64,000 nucleotides of DNA, taken from Ferrovibrio sp. MS7. Its GTDB lineage: Bacteria; Pseudomonadota; Alphaproteobacteria; Ferrovibrionales; Ferrovibrionaceae. This document shows positions 44,769 through 52,535 of the stretch, piece after piece. The notes beneath the pieces were generated by a model. That model saw only the letters and a program-made list of their open reading frames with translations. It was not told the origin of the DNA and searched no databases. Position numbers and translations under genes: made by a program. Position 1 is the stretch's first letter. Each line of letters starts with the position of its first letter. Location: NCBI RefSeq assembly GCF_038404985.1, contig NZ_JBBKBA010000001.1:1516001-1580000 (forward strand), given 5' to 3'.

Positions 44769-47678
44769 TCACGCACGGAGCGGATCGGCCTGCCGGCCCA
44801 GAACCAGATCGGCACAGGCGCGGCCATAGGCTGGCCCCAGAGTCATGCCATTCATGGTGACAGCGTGGAAGAAACCCCTCTCACGCCCCGACTCGCGCAG
44901 GATCGGCCGCCCATCGGTGCCGGAATTCACCGCCACCCAGCTTCGCAGCATCACCAGATCGGCTACCGGCGGCAGCACCCGCGCCGCCGTGACGAGATTC
45001 CCGGCGAGACGCGGGGCGCTGGCCCGCAAACGCCCATCGGCGGCAGCCACGGCGCGCCAGCCGCCACCGATGATCATGTTGCCGGCCTTGGCCTGCTTCA
45101 TGGTCAGCCGTTCGCTGACATGCGCCAGCAGCAGATCGGTCAATGGCGGCGCCGGCTCGCTCACCAGCATATGCAGCGGTGTGGCGCGCACTGGAATTGT
45201 CTCGCCGATCATGCCGGCAATTTCTCCGGCCCAGCCGCCGGCGGCATTCACCACGCGGCGTGCCCGCACCAGGCCCCGCGCCGTCGCGATGGCAAAGCCT
45301 TCCGGTTCGCGGCGGATACCCTGCACCGGCGCCTGTTCCAGGATGGTGATGCCGTTGCGCCGGGCCAGCCGCGCGAGCGCCGGCGCGGCCAGCAATGGAT
45401 TGATCTTGCCTTCATCGGCGCCATAGGAAGCGGCCATCACGGATGATGACAGGTGCGGTACGAAGCCTTGCGCTTCGGCGGCAGTAAGTAGCCGGCTATC
45501 GGCACCGGCGGCATTTTCCAGCACCACCTTGCGCCGCAGCTTCTCCAGGTCTTCCGGCGTCTCCGCCACCACCAGGCCGCCCGTCACGGCGATCTCGATA
45601 TTGGTATCCAGCCTCGGCGCCAGGGCTTGCCACAAAGCAACGCTACGCTTTTGCAGTCGCAGCAGATCCAGTGCCGCTTGCACATTCTCGCCCTCCAGGA
45701 TCGGAAAGGCATAGGCCAGAATCTGGGTATGCAGGCTGCCGGCATTGGCAAAGGAAGCCTGGCCGCGCCCCCGGTCGCGATCAATCACCACCACGCTGGC
45801 GCCACTCTCCTGGAGTGCCAGCGCCGTGCATAGGCCAATGGCACCGCCACCGATCACCGCCACATCGGCATGCAGCGGTGCGGGCAATGGCTGGCCGACA
45901 CTCGGCGGCGGTGCCGGCAACGGCGCAACACTGGTTCCATCGCCAATCAATGCGGCATAGCCGGCCATCGCATCCAGCGTGATCGGTTTGGCCGGTACTT
46001 GAGCCGGCAGGCGGGAATCGGCTTGCATCGCTTCCGGATGGCAGGCCGCCAGATTGGCGCTGCAAAGCCGGCCCTGGCAACGTCCCATGCCGCAGCGCGT
46101 GGCCCGTTTCATATCGGCGAGCAACGCTGCCGCGTCGGACTGGGCCGCAAATACTTCGGCACGCGGCACCGCTTCGCAACGGCACAATATGGCGTCGTCA
46201 TCCGGCAGATGCGCCAAGGGCGGCGCGCGGTAAATGCGCCAGAGCGCACCCTGGAACGCGCGCTGGCCGGCCTGGTCTTGCTGCCATTGGCGGGCCGCTG
46301 CATCCGGCCGTGCCTTGCCGGCCTCGCGGTCTGCCAGCAAGGCTTCGGCCGCCAGCCTGCCGCCGCTTTGCGCCGCATCCGCGCCCCAGATGCCGGCACA
46401 ATCCCCGGCGACATAGAGGCCGGGCAGGCTGCTGCGGCCCATCGCATCGCAATCCGGCACAACGCCGCGTGCATGCTGGCGTTGATCCAGGGCCATGCCG
46501 AGCCCCAGTATCTGCTGCAATTCGAGATTGGGCTGGAAGCCATAGCCCATGCAGACGGTGTCGACCGCGCAGGTCCATTCACTGCCTGGAAGCGGCCGTC
46601 CTTCGGCATCGACGATGGCAAGGGTGGCGGCTTCGACCTGGTGCGCGCCATGCACCCGCAGCAGCGCGGTCGAGAAGTGCAGCGGTACGCGCCGCGCCCA
46701 GAGCTGGCCGAGATAACCAAGCCCGCGCAAAGTTTGCGCCGTGCCATGGCGGGCCAGCGCAACAAGATCGGCTGCCGCGGCGGCCCAGGGTGCTGGTGCC
46801 GCCTCGGCCACAGCGACCAGTTCGGCACCATCGGCGGCCAGGCTGGCGGCAAGCTGGAGATTGAGCGGCCCGTTGCCGGCGATCAGGATGCGTCGGCCAG
46901 GCGCCACGCGATAGCTGCGGCTCAGCGTCTGTGCCGCACCAGTCGCCATGACCCCGGGCAGGGTCCAGCCCGGCACCGGCAGCGGACGCTCGGCCGCCCC
47001 GGTGGCGAGGATGACAAACCGCGCCGACCAATGCAGCGCGTTGGCCTCGCTTTCGGCAAAGAGGTGGTATCCCTGTGCCTGCCGCGTGATGTCCCAAACC
47101 ATGCAACCGGTGTGAAATCTGGCACCGGCGGCGCGCGCTTCGGCAACCAGCGCCTGTCCGGCGGCGAATTGTGCATCCGCCGCCGCCCCCTTGCGTGGCA
47201 CAAAGCCAGGACTGAGCGGTTTGAAATACTGCCCGCCAGGACTGGGGCGTTCGTCCAGCACTGCCACATCCAGGCCGCGCCGTGCCAGCATTGCCGCCGC
47301 CGCCAGACCTGCCGGACCGGCGCCCACTATCGCGACATCGCAGCGCTCCTCACGCAGCGGCTTGCCGGGGCGTCCGGCAGCGGCACCGCCCTTTGTGTGT
47401 ATTTCCTGCCCCGGCTGCACCTTGGTGAGGCAGGCCCGCTGCCCCGGTCTGCCATCTACGGTAACAATGCAATCCATGCATACGCCCATGCCGCAAAAGC
47501 CGGCGCGAATACGTCCGCGATCAACGCCGAATTGCCGCAAGCCGGATGCCGCCATGGCTGCGGCAATCGTATCGCCCTCTATTGCCGCAATGGCTTGCCC
47601 ATCAACTCTGATGGCGACATCGGCACCACATTGGCGATAGGCTGGCGTGGCGAAGCGGTGGGAAATCTGAGCGTCCAT
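44769..47678 (-). CDS. Three-domain fusion: [2Fe-2S] protein + FAD/NAD oxidoreductase + DAO oxidase (HcnABC-like)
   Basis: A 969-residue protein combining what are normally three subunits of HcnABC, opine oxidase or D-hydroxyproline dehydrogenase complexes. Residues 20-98 are a ferredoxin domain with Cys62, 67, 70 and 83. Residues 112-560 are a pyridine-nucleotide-disulfide-type FAD module (VAIVGAGPAGLAAAAMLARR) ending in a BFD-like cluster, Cys499, 501, 529 and 534. A Pro/Ala-rich linker (585-602) leads to a D-amino-acid-oxidase-type FAD domain, 604-969 (DVAVIGGGAIGLCTALAL). It probably oxidises a D-amino acid, imino acid or opine. It is divergent from the dapA-like gene and the operator between them. 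Confidence 0.93.
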   Translation of the reverse strand: MDAQISHRFATPAYRQCGADVAIRVDGQAIAAIEGDTIAAAMAASGLRQFGVDRGRIRAGFCGMGVCMDCIVTVDGRPGQRACLTKVQPGQEIHTKGGAAAGRPGKPLREERCDVAIVGAGPAGLAAAAMLARRGLDVAVLDERPSPGGQYFKPLSPGFVPRKGAAADAQFAAGQALVAEARAAGARFHTGCMVWDITRQAQGYHLFAESEANALHWSARFVILATGAAERPLPVPGWTLPGVMATGAAQTLSRSYRVAPGRRILIAGNGPLNLQLAASLAADGAELVAVAEAAPAPWAAAAADLVALARHGTAQTLRGLGYLGQLWARRVPLHFSTALLRVHGAHQVEAATLAIVDAEGRPLPGSEWTCAVDTVCMGYGFQPNLELQQILGLGMALDQRQHARGVVPDCDAMGRSSLPGLYVAGDCAGIWGADAAQSGGRLAAEALLADREAGKARPDAAARQWQQDQAGQRAFQGALWRIYRAPPLAHLPDDDAILCRCEAVPRAEVFAAQSDAAALLADMKRATRCGMGRCQGRLCSANLAACHPEAMQADSRLPAQVPAKPITLDAMAGYAALIGDGTSVAPLPAPPPSVGQPLPAPLHADVAVIGGGAIGLCTALALQESGASVVVIDRDRGRGQASFANAGSLHTQILAYAFPILEGENVQAALDLLRLQKRSVALWQALAPRLDTNIEIAVTGGLVVAETPEDLEKLRRKVVLENAAGADSRLLTAAEAQGFVPHLSSSVMAASYGADEGKINPLLAAPALARLARRNGITILEQAPVQGIRREPEGFAIATARGLVRARRVVNAAGGWAGEIAGMIGETIPVRATPLHMLVSEPAPPLTDLLLAHVSERLTMKQAKAGNMIIGGGWRAVAAADGRLRASAPRLAGNLVTAARVLPPVADLVMLRSWVAVNSGTDGRPILRESGRERGFFHAVTMNGMTLGPAYGRACADLVLGRQADPLRA

Positions 47679-47726
47679 GGTCCTGACAGACTAAGGTAAT
47701 TGCGTTCGGCCCGGAAAAATATCTTT

Positions 47727-47770
47727 GATTAAAATGGAAATTTCTATAGTCTTAGTATTCCATTCTGGAA
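47727..47770. promoter_or_regulatory. TTCC-N5-GGAA operator with upstream half-site, site 3
   Basis: A perfect box TTCCATTCTGGAA (47758-47770) with a half-site whose GGAA (47736-47739) lies exactly 31 bp upstream of the box's own GGAA, as at sites 1 and 2. It sits in the 111-bp gap between the divergent fusion-oxidoreductase and dapA-like genes and could serve both. Confidence 0.8.
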
Positions 47771-47789
47771 ACATAGCCGGAGCACTAAA

Positions 47790-48725
47790 ATGGATCGCAA
47801 TTCGGTAGATTGGTCAGGGCAGGTGACTGCGGTGGTGACGCCGTTCAACCAGGATGGCTCGATCAATGAAGAAGGCCTGCGCAACCAGATCGACTTCCTG
47901 GTTGAAGAGGGCGTGAATGTGGTTATCGCCAACGGCTGTACCGGCGAGTTCTGGGCGCAGTCGATTGAGGAACGCAAGCGCGTTATGAAGGTGGCGGTGG
48001 AAGCCGCTGCCGGTCGCATCCCGGTGATCGGTGGCGCCAGCGCCAACTACACGCCAGACGTGGTCGATCTTACGCGCTACGCAGCCGATATCGGCTGCAG
48101 CGGCGTGATGGTGATGCCGCCATACCTGGTGCGACCGAACAACGATGATATCTATCACCATTACAAGATGGTGTCGGATGCGGTGGACCTGCCGATCCTG
48201 CTCTACAACATTCCACGCGACACGGTGAATGATCTGACGCCGGAACTGGTCAACAAGCTGGCGGATCTGCGTACCACGGTGGCGATCAAGGACAGCAGCT
48301 TCGACTTCAATATTTTCTGGCGCCTGCAGACCTCTGTCAGCGATCGCCTGCGCGTGCTGATCGGCCCGTCGACGATGTTTGGTGCGCCGGCCGTGCTGAT
48401 GGGGGCCGATGGCTGGGTGGATACTTACTCCAACCTCTGGCCGCAGATGACGGTTGGTCTGTGGCGCGCAAGCAAGGCGGGCGATTGGGACAAGGCGCGA
48501 CAGCTGCAGCGCGTCGGCATCGAGTTCCGCCGTTTCCTCTCCGAAGGCGACCGCAATATGTACAGCGCCGTGAAGGCGGCGATGAACATCATCGGCCTGC
48601 CGGGCGGCTATCCGCGCCTGCCGCTGCGCCCGCTCGAGGAACCGCATCTTTCCCAATTGCGCGATGGCATGATCCGCTTCGGCGTGCCGGGCCGCAGGCA
48701 GAACCTCGCCTCCGTAGCCGAATAA
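47790..48725 (+). CDS. DapA/N-acetylneuraminate-lyase family lyase
   Basis: Class I (Schiff-base) lyase or dehydratase of the dihydrodipicolinate-synthase family, 311 residues. TTVAIKDSSFDFN holds the Schiff-base Lys167, PILLYNIPRDTVND the catalytic Tyr139, and GCTGEFWAQSIEERKRVM the carboxylate-binding loop. It is not biosynthetic DapA by context. A neighbour of HcnABC-like oxidases in this family is 4-hydroxy-pyrroline-2-carboxylate deaminase of hydroxyproline breakdown, but 2-keto-3-deoxy acid aldolases or dehydratases are equally possible. Confidence 0.9.
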   Translation: MDRNSVDWSGQVTAVVTPFNQDGSINEEGLRNQIDFLVEEGVNVVIANGCTGEFWAQSIEERKRVMKVAVEAAAGRIPVIGGASANYTPDVVDLTRYAADIGCSGVMVMPPYLVRPNNDDIYHHYKMVSDAVDLPILLYNIPRDTVNDLTPELVNKLADLRTTVAIKDSSFDFNIFWRLQTSVSDRLRVLIGPSTMFGAPAVLMGADGWVDTYSNLWPQMTVGLWRASKAGDWDKARQLQRVGIEFRRFLSEGDRNMYSAVKAAMNIIGLPGGYPRLPLRPLEEPHLSQLRDGMIRFGVPGRRQNLASVAE

Positions 48726-48742
48726 GAGCGGCGCGAAGTTCG

Positions 48743-48776
48743 AGCAGCGGAGGCGCAAGCCTCCGCTGCTTTTTTT
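48743..48776 (+). terminator. Intrinsic terminator after the dapA-like gene
   Basis: AGCAGCGGAGGC (48743-48754), a GCAA tetraloop, GCCTCCGCTGCT (48759-48770), then a run of seven T. Perfect 12-bp stem. Confidence 0.96.
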
Positions 48777-48780
48777 GTGC

Positions 48781-49038
48781 TCAACGGGTGTGATCTGTGG
48801 CGCTCGTGCACCGCCGCGCAAGCAAGGCCGAGCGGCGGACAAAATCGGCGAGAACGGTCCGGTCGAAATCGGTGCGGCGGTATTCCGGGTGCGATTGCAA
48901 ACCGAAACAGAACCCGTCCATCAGACCTTAAAAAGCTTCGATTATCCTGTCGGGCGAGCCGGCAGCGATGCGGAAATCACTGGATCCGACCAGGGCATGC
49001 CGGTGCAGGCTGTTACCTCTGGCCTCGCGGCTGACGCC
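48781..49038 (-). pseudogene. Remnant of a class I glutamine amidotransferase (PuuD-like)
   Basis: Reading the minus strand, one frame gives NSLHRHALVGSSDFRIAAGS followed by PDRIIEAF, a TAA stop (48930-48928), then in the same frame GFCFGLQSHPEYRRTDFDRT and ADFVRRSALLARR to a TGA at 48783-48781. This is the C-terminal third of gamma-glutamyl-GABA hydrolase (PuuD) proteins: NSLHHQ, the ARSPDG-x-x-EA block, and the GVQWHPE catalytic His-Glu. The N-terminal two thirds including the catalytic Cys are missing, and the stop breaks what remains. A dead gene cut where module 3 begins. Confidence 0.7.
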
Positions 49039-49051
49039 CCTCTCACACATC

Positions 49052-49090
49052 CGCAGGCCATCGAGCCGGGTAAGGGATCGATGGCCTGCG
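49052..49090. repeat. Perfect 13-bp inverted repeat downstream of the LivK-like gene
   Basis: CGCAGGCCATCGA (49052-49064) and TCGATGGCCTGCG (49078-49090), 13-nt loop, 48 bp beyond the stop of the minus-strand binding-protein gene. No T-run; it may stabilise the mRNA end. It also lies at the broken edge of the PuuD-like remnant. Confidence 0.7.
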
Positions 49091-49137
49091 TCTGGTGTCG
49101 CAATAGGCGGCTTTTCAGCTTCAATAGCCCGTCGGCG

Positions 49138-50364
49138 TTACTTCTTCACCAGCGGGCATTTTGACAGTGACAGCGGCTGGAATGCCTTATCCGCCGGAAT
49201 GGTGGCCAGCAGCTTGTAATAATCCCACGGCCCCTTCGATTCGGATGGCTTCTTGACCTCGAACAGATACATGTCGTGGACCATGCGACCGTCCTCACGG
49301 ATCTTGCCATTCTTGTAGAATACATCGTTGATGGTGATTTCACGCATCTTCGCCATAACTTCTTCGGTGCTGTCGGTGCCTGCCGCCTGCACCGCCTTCA
49401 GATAGTGCAGCACCGAGGAATAGGTGCCGGTCTGCAGCATGTTCGGCATGGCGCCCACGGTGGCAAAGAAACGCTGTGACCATTTCCGCGTTTCGTCATT
49501 CAGATCCCAGTAGGATGCCTCGGTAATTGTCAGGCCCTGGGCTTCCTTGAGGCCGAGGCCATGCACATCGTTGATGAAGCCGGCAAGGGCGGCGAGCTTG
49601 TGACCGCTCTGAGTCAGACCGAATTCAGAAGCCTGCTTGATCGAGTTGATCGTATCGCCGCCGGCATTGGCCAGGGCGATGACCTTCGGCTTCGAGTTTT
49701 GCGCCGTCAGCAGGGCGGACGAGAAATCTGCCGTGCCTACTGGATGCCGGGTGTTGCCAAGAACCTTGCCGCCGAGACTGGTGACGACGGCGCTGAGGTC
49801 GCTTTCCAGGCTATGGCCGAAGGCGTAGTCGGCGGTTACGAAATACCAGGTGTTGAAGCCTTGCTCCACCAGGGCGCGCCCAGTGCTCTGCGCGATGGCA
49901 TAGGTATCATAGGCCCAATGCACCGCATAAGGCCCACAGGCATCGTTGGTGATCCGGATCGACCCAGGCGAACTAAGGGTAAGAATTTTCTTCTTTTCCT
50001 TGGCTATTTCCAGCACCGCAAGAGCCGGTGAGGAGGAGGCGACATCAAGGATGGCATCCACCTTCTCGGTGTCAAACCACTTGCGGGCGATGGCGCCGCC
50101 GATGTCGGGTTTGTTTTGGTGGTCCGCGTAGACCAGTTCAATCGGCATGCCGAGAACCTTGCCGCCGAATTCATCAATGGCCATCTGTGCGGCCGCCACC
50201 GCGCCCTTGCCGGTAATATCGGCATAGACACCAGACATATCCTCGATCACACCGACCTTGATGATGCCATCAGAGACTTTGGTGTTTTGTGCGAAAGCGG
50301 TATGCGCGCATAGAACTACGGTAGTGGCGAGCAGTGCCGCTGCAGCCTGGTTAGATATCTTCAT
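49138..50364 (-). CDS. ABC transporter substrate-binding protein, branched-chain amino acid type
   Basis: Periplasmic LivK-like protein, 408 residues from ATG 50364 (GGGAGG 7 nt upstream; longer frames lack a site). A Sec signal ends at HTAFAQ. VSDGIIKVGVIEDMSGVYAD opens the mature fold; TLSSPGSIRITNDACGPYAV and WYFVTADYAFGHSLESD follow the family. No matching permeases or ATPases (LivHMGF) are in the window, so it must share a transporter encoded elsewhere. It is last in the HMG-CoA reductase operon, so it may capture mevalonate or a related branched hydroxy acid (inference). Confidence 0.9.
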   Translation of the reverse strand: MKISNQAAAALLATTVVLCAHTAFAQNTKVSDGIIKVGVIEDMSGVYADITGKGAVAAAQMAIDEFGGKVLGMPIELVYADHQNKPDIGGAIARKWFDTEKVDAILDVASSSPALAVLEIAKEKKKILTLSSPGSIRITNDACGPYAVHWAYDTYAIAQSTGRALVEQGFNTWYFVTADYAFGHSLESDLSAVVTSLGGKVLGNTRHPVGTADFSSALLTAQNSKPKVIALANAGGDTINSIKQASEFGLTQSGHKLAALAGFINDVHGLGLKEAQGLTITEASYWDLNDETRKWSQRFFATVGAMPNMLQTGTYSSVLHYLKAVQAAGTDSTEEVMAKMREITINDVFYKNGKIREDGRMVHDMYLFEVKKPSESKGPWDYYKLLATIPADKAFQPLSLSKCPLVKK

Positions 50365-50407
50365 GTTTGTCCTCCCATTGAAGTGGTTCTTGGTTTCCAG
50401 TGCCGGC

Positions 50408-51166
50408 CTATTTTTGTGTTCCCTTGCTTGCAAAGGCAGCAAGGCCGCGTTTGGCGTCCATGCTGGTGAAGGTGCGTTGGCCGAGCGCAGCCTCCTGGCG
50501 AAAAGCTTCGGCGAGCGGCAGGTCTGGCAGTGTTAGTGCCGCTTGCTTGATTGTCTGGATTGCTCCTGGACTTAATGCGGCGATTTTTTCGGCTATTTCA
50601 ATGGCAAGTGATTCGACTTGATCTGCATCGCACACCTGATTGACGACGCCTCTGGCCAGCATGTCCTGTGCTGAGAATCTCTCCGCTGTCAGCATGATTT
50701 CCATGGCATGGGCATAACCGATCTGCCGAACCAGCCGTACCAGCGTGCCGCCAGCGGGCACGAAACCATGCTTCGGCTCCGGTAGCTGGAAAATTGCCGT
50801 ATGCGCGGCGATGCGGATATCAGTTGCCAACATGATCTCGAAACCGCCACCCATGCAAAGGCCGCGGATGGCGCTGACAACGGGCTTGTAGAAGCCGGGA
50901 AACTTGATATGCGCCGGATCCCAGGCCGAGATATCGATCCGGTCGGAAGCCAGCGCCGGAATCGATTCCGTCAGATCAGCACCGACACAAAAGGCGCGAT
51001 CACCTGCACCAGCAAGCACCACGACGCGAATCTCACTGTCGTCATTGACGGCATGAAACGCGCTGCCGAGCTCGTCATACATCGCAAGCGTCAGCGCATT
51101 CAGTTTGTCTGGCCGGTTGATCCGGATTGTCGCTATGTGTCCATTCTTTATCAGATCGATAGACAT
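50408..51166 (-). CDS. Enoyl-CoA hydratase/isomerase family protein
   Basis: Crotonase-fold enzyme, 252 residues. VVVLAGAGDRAFCVGADLTE gives one oxyanion-hole strand and AIRGLCMGGGFEIMLATDIR the second. The usual first catalytic Glu position lies in LPEPKHGFVPAGGTLVRLVR, where Gly-Gly-Thr replaces the common GDGG form; this may mean a lyase or hydrolase-type crotonase rather than a plain hydratase. It overlaps the CoA-transferase gene by ATGA. Confidence 0.88.
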   Translation of the reverse strand: MSIDLIKNGHIATIRINRPDKLNALTLAMYDELGSAFHAVNDDSEIRVVVLAGAGDRAFCVGADLTESIPALASDRIDISAWDPAHIKFPGFYKPVVSAIRGLCMGGGFEIMLATDIRIAAHTAIFQLPEPKHGFVPAGGTLVRLVRQIGYAHAMEIMLTAERFSAQDMLARGVVNQVCDADQVESLAIEIAEKIAALSPGAIQTIKQAALTLPDLPLAEAFRQEAALGQRTFTSMDAKRGLAAFASKGTQK

Positions 51167-52404
51167 CAGATCGCTCCCGATGCCTTGAGCTGCTCGAATT
51201 CGGCAGGCGTCACGCCAGCAAGGCAGGAAAGCACCAGGGCGTTATGCTCGCCTGGCGCAGGAGCTTTTTCGAATGTCATGCCGGGGGCATGGGAAAGCTT
51301 GATCGGCTGGCCGAACATGCCGATCAGCTTGCCGGCGACAGGCACGTTAACGATCATGTTGCGCGCCGCGATATGGGGGTCTTCCACCACTTCGGCGATA
51401 TTCTTGATGGCGCTGAGCGGGACTTTGTCGCCAGCCATGGCTTCAAGCTCGGCCTTCGTGTACTTGCCGAACCAACCTTCCAGAAGTGGCTTAACAATGC
51501 TTTCTGCCACCACCGGGTCGAAACGCTTTTCCATCGTATCGATTGCCGGGTCGGCAGCCTTTTCAGGATCGCCGAACAAGCTGCAGGTGATTGCCCAGAA
51601 TTTGTCGGTATAGCCGCCGAAGAAGACATAGCCATCCTTGCAGCGGAATTGCCCATAGGGCCGCACAAAGGGATGATCGTTGCCGAGGGGCGAGGCGATT
51701 TCCTGCTTGGCGGTGTAGCGCACGACAGCATTCTCGGTGAGGGTGAGCACCGAATCCTGCTGCGAAACATCGACCACCTGGCCGATACCGGTCTTTTCTG
51801 CCTGCCGCAGCGCGGCAAGCGTACCGATGGCGGCATAGAGCGACGCGGCAAGATCGCCAATGATGGTGCCGACGCGCACCGGCGGCATATCTGGATAGCC
51901 GTTCATCGACCAGAGGCCACCGGCGGCCTGGCCGGTATTGTCGTAGGCTGGTTTGGACGAGTTGGGCCCGGTACGGCCGAACCCGCTGATCGCGGTATAG
52001 ACCAGCCTGGGATTGATCTTCTGCAGCACCTCATAGCCGAGCCCAAGCTTATCCATCGTCCCGGGCCGGAAATTCTCGACCAGGATATCGGTGCGGCGGA
52101 CCAGTTTTTTCAGCAATTCCCTGGCTTCATTGGATTTGAAGTTCAGGGTGATGCCGAGTTTGTTGCGGTTATACTGGGCGAAGAAAGCGCTCAACTGTTC
52201 GTCATCGATGCCGGCGAAAGGCGGGAAAGTCCTCGCGTAATCCGGGTCGTCCGGATGCTCAACCTTGATCACGGTGGCGCCCAGGTCGGCCAGCAGCATC
52301 GAGCAGAATGGGCCGGCAACCACTCGCGTGATGTCGAGCACTGTCAATCCCTTTAGCGGGCCGGCCCGTTCCTCCAGGCCAGTATTATGTTTTCCTGCGC
52401 TCAT
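51166..52404 (-). CDS. Family III CoA-transferase (CaiB/BaiF/Frc type)
   Basis: Moves CoA between carboxylic acids, 412 residues from ATG 52404 (GGGAGAG upstream). LTVLDITRVVAGPFCSMLLA and LGATVIKVEHPDDPDYAR are the N-terminal signature. The catalytic Asp is in NTGQAAGGLWSMNGYPDMPP-adjacent context, with VSQQDSVLTLTENA as the later conserved block. It probably activates or recycles the hydroxy acid handled by the HMG-CoA reductase operon. Confidence 0.9.
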   Translation of the reverse strand: MSAGKHNTGLEERAGPLKGLTVLDITRVVAGPFCSMLLADLGATVIKVEHPDDPDYARTFPPFAGIDDEQLSAFFAQYNRNKLGITLNFKSNEARELLKKLVRRTDILVENFRPGTMDKLGLGYEVLQKINPRLVYTAISGFGRTGPNSSKPAYDNTGQAAGGLWSMNGYPDMPPVRVGTIIGDLAASLYAAIGTLAALRQAEKTGIGQVVDVSQQDSVLTLTENAVVRYTAKQEIASPLGNDHPFVRPYGQFRCKDGYVFFGGYTDKFWAITCSLFGDPEKAADPAIDTMEKRFDPVVAESIVKPLLEGWFGKYTKAELEAMAGDKVPLSAIKNIAEVVEDPHIAARNMIVNVPVAGKLIGMFGQPIKLSHAPGMTFEKAPAPGEHNALVLSCLAGVTPAEFEQLKASGAI

Positions 52405-52535
52405 GTTTCTCTCCCATTTTCGCAACAGCTCTGCAGACAACATGGTTGTCAGGAGTTATCGCGGCGCAAGAGGGTGAAGACCGGAATTTTTTGCGCTGAT
52501 ACCGGCCGGCCGCGATTTGGCGGCATTGGTCAACT

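Noticed and set aside
44769-47678. Calling the fusion protein a hydrogen cyanide synthase, as a cyanide partner for the nitrile hydratase
   Set aside because: Most proteins of this architecture oxidise opines or D-amino acids, and the gene belongs by operator and neighbours to the separate LysR module.
45870-47699. A 609-codon plus-strand frame
   Set aside because: It lies opposite the fusion oxidoreductase, whose domains and cysteine motifs are clear.
47790-48725. Dihydrodipicolinate synthase of lysine synthesis
   Set aside because: Catabolic context, operator-controlled promoter and absence of lysine genes make a lyase of another substrate more likely.
48775-49164. A 129-codon plus-strand frame downstream of the dapA-like gene
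   Set aside because: It starts inside the terminator T-run; the minus strand shows a recognisable amidotransferase remnant instead.
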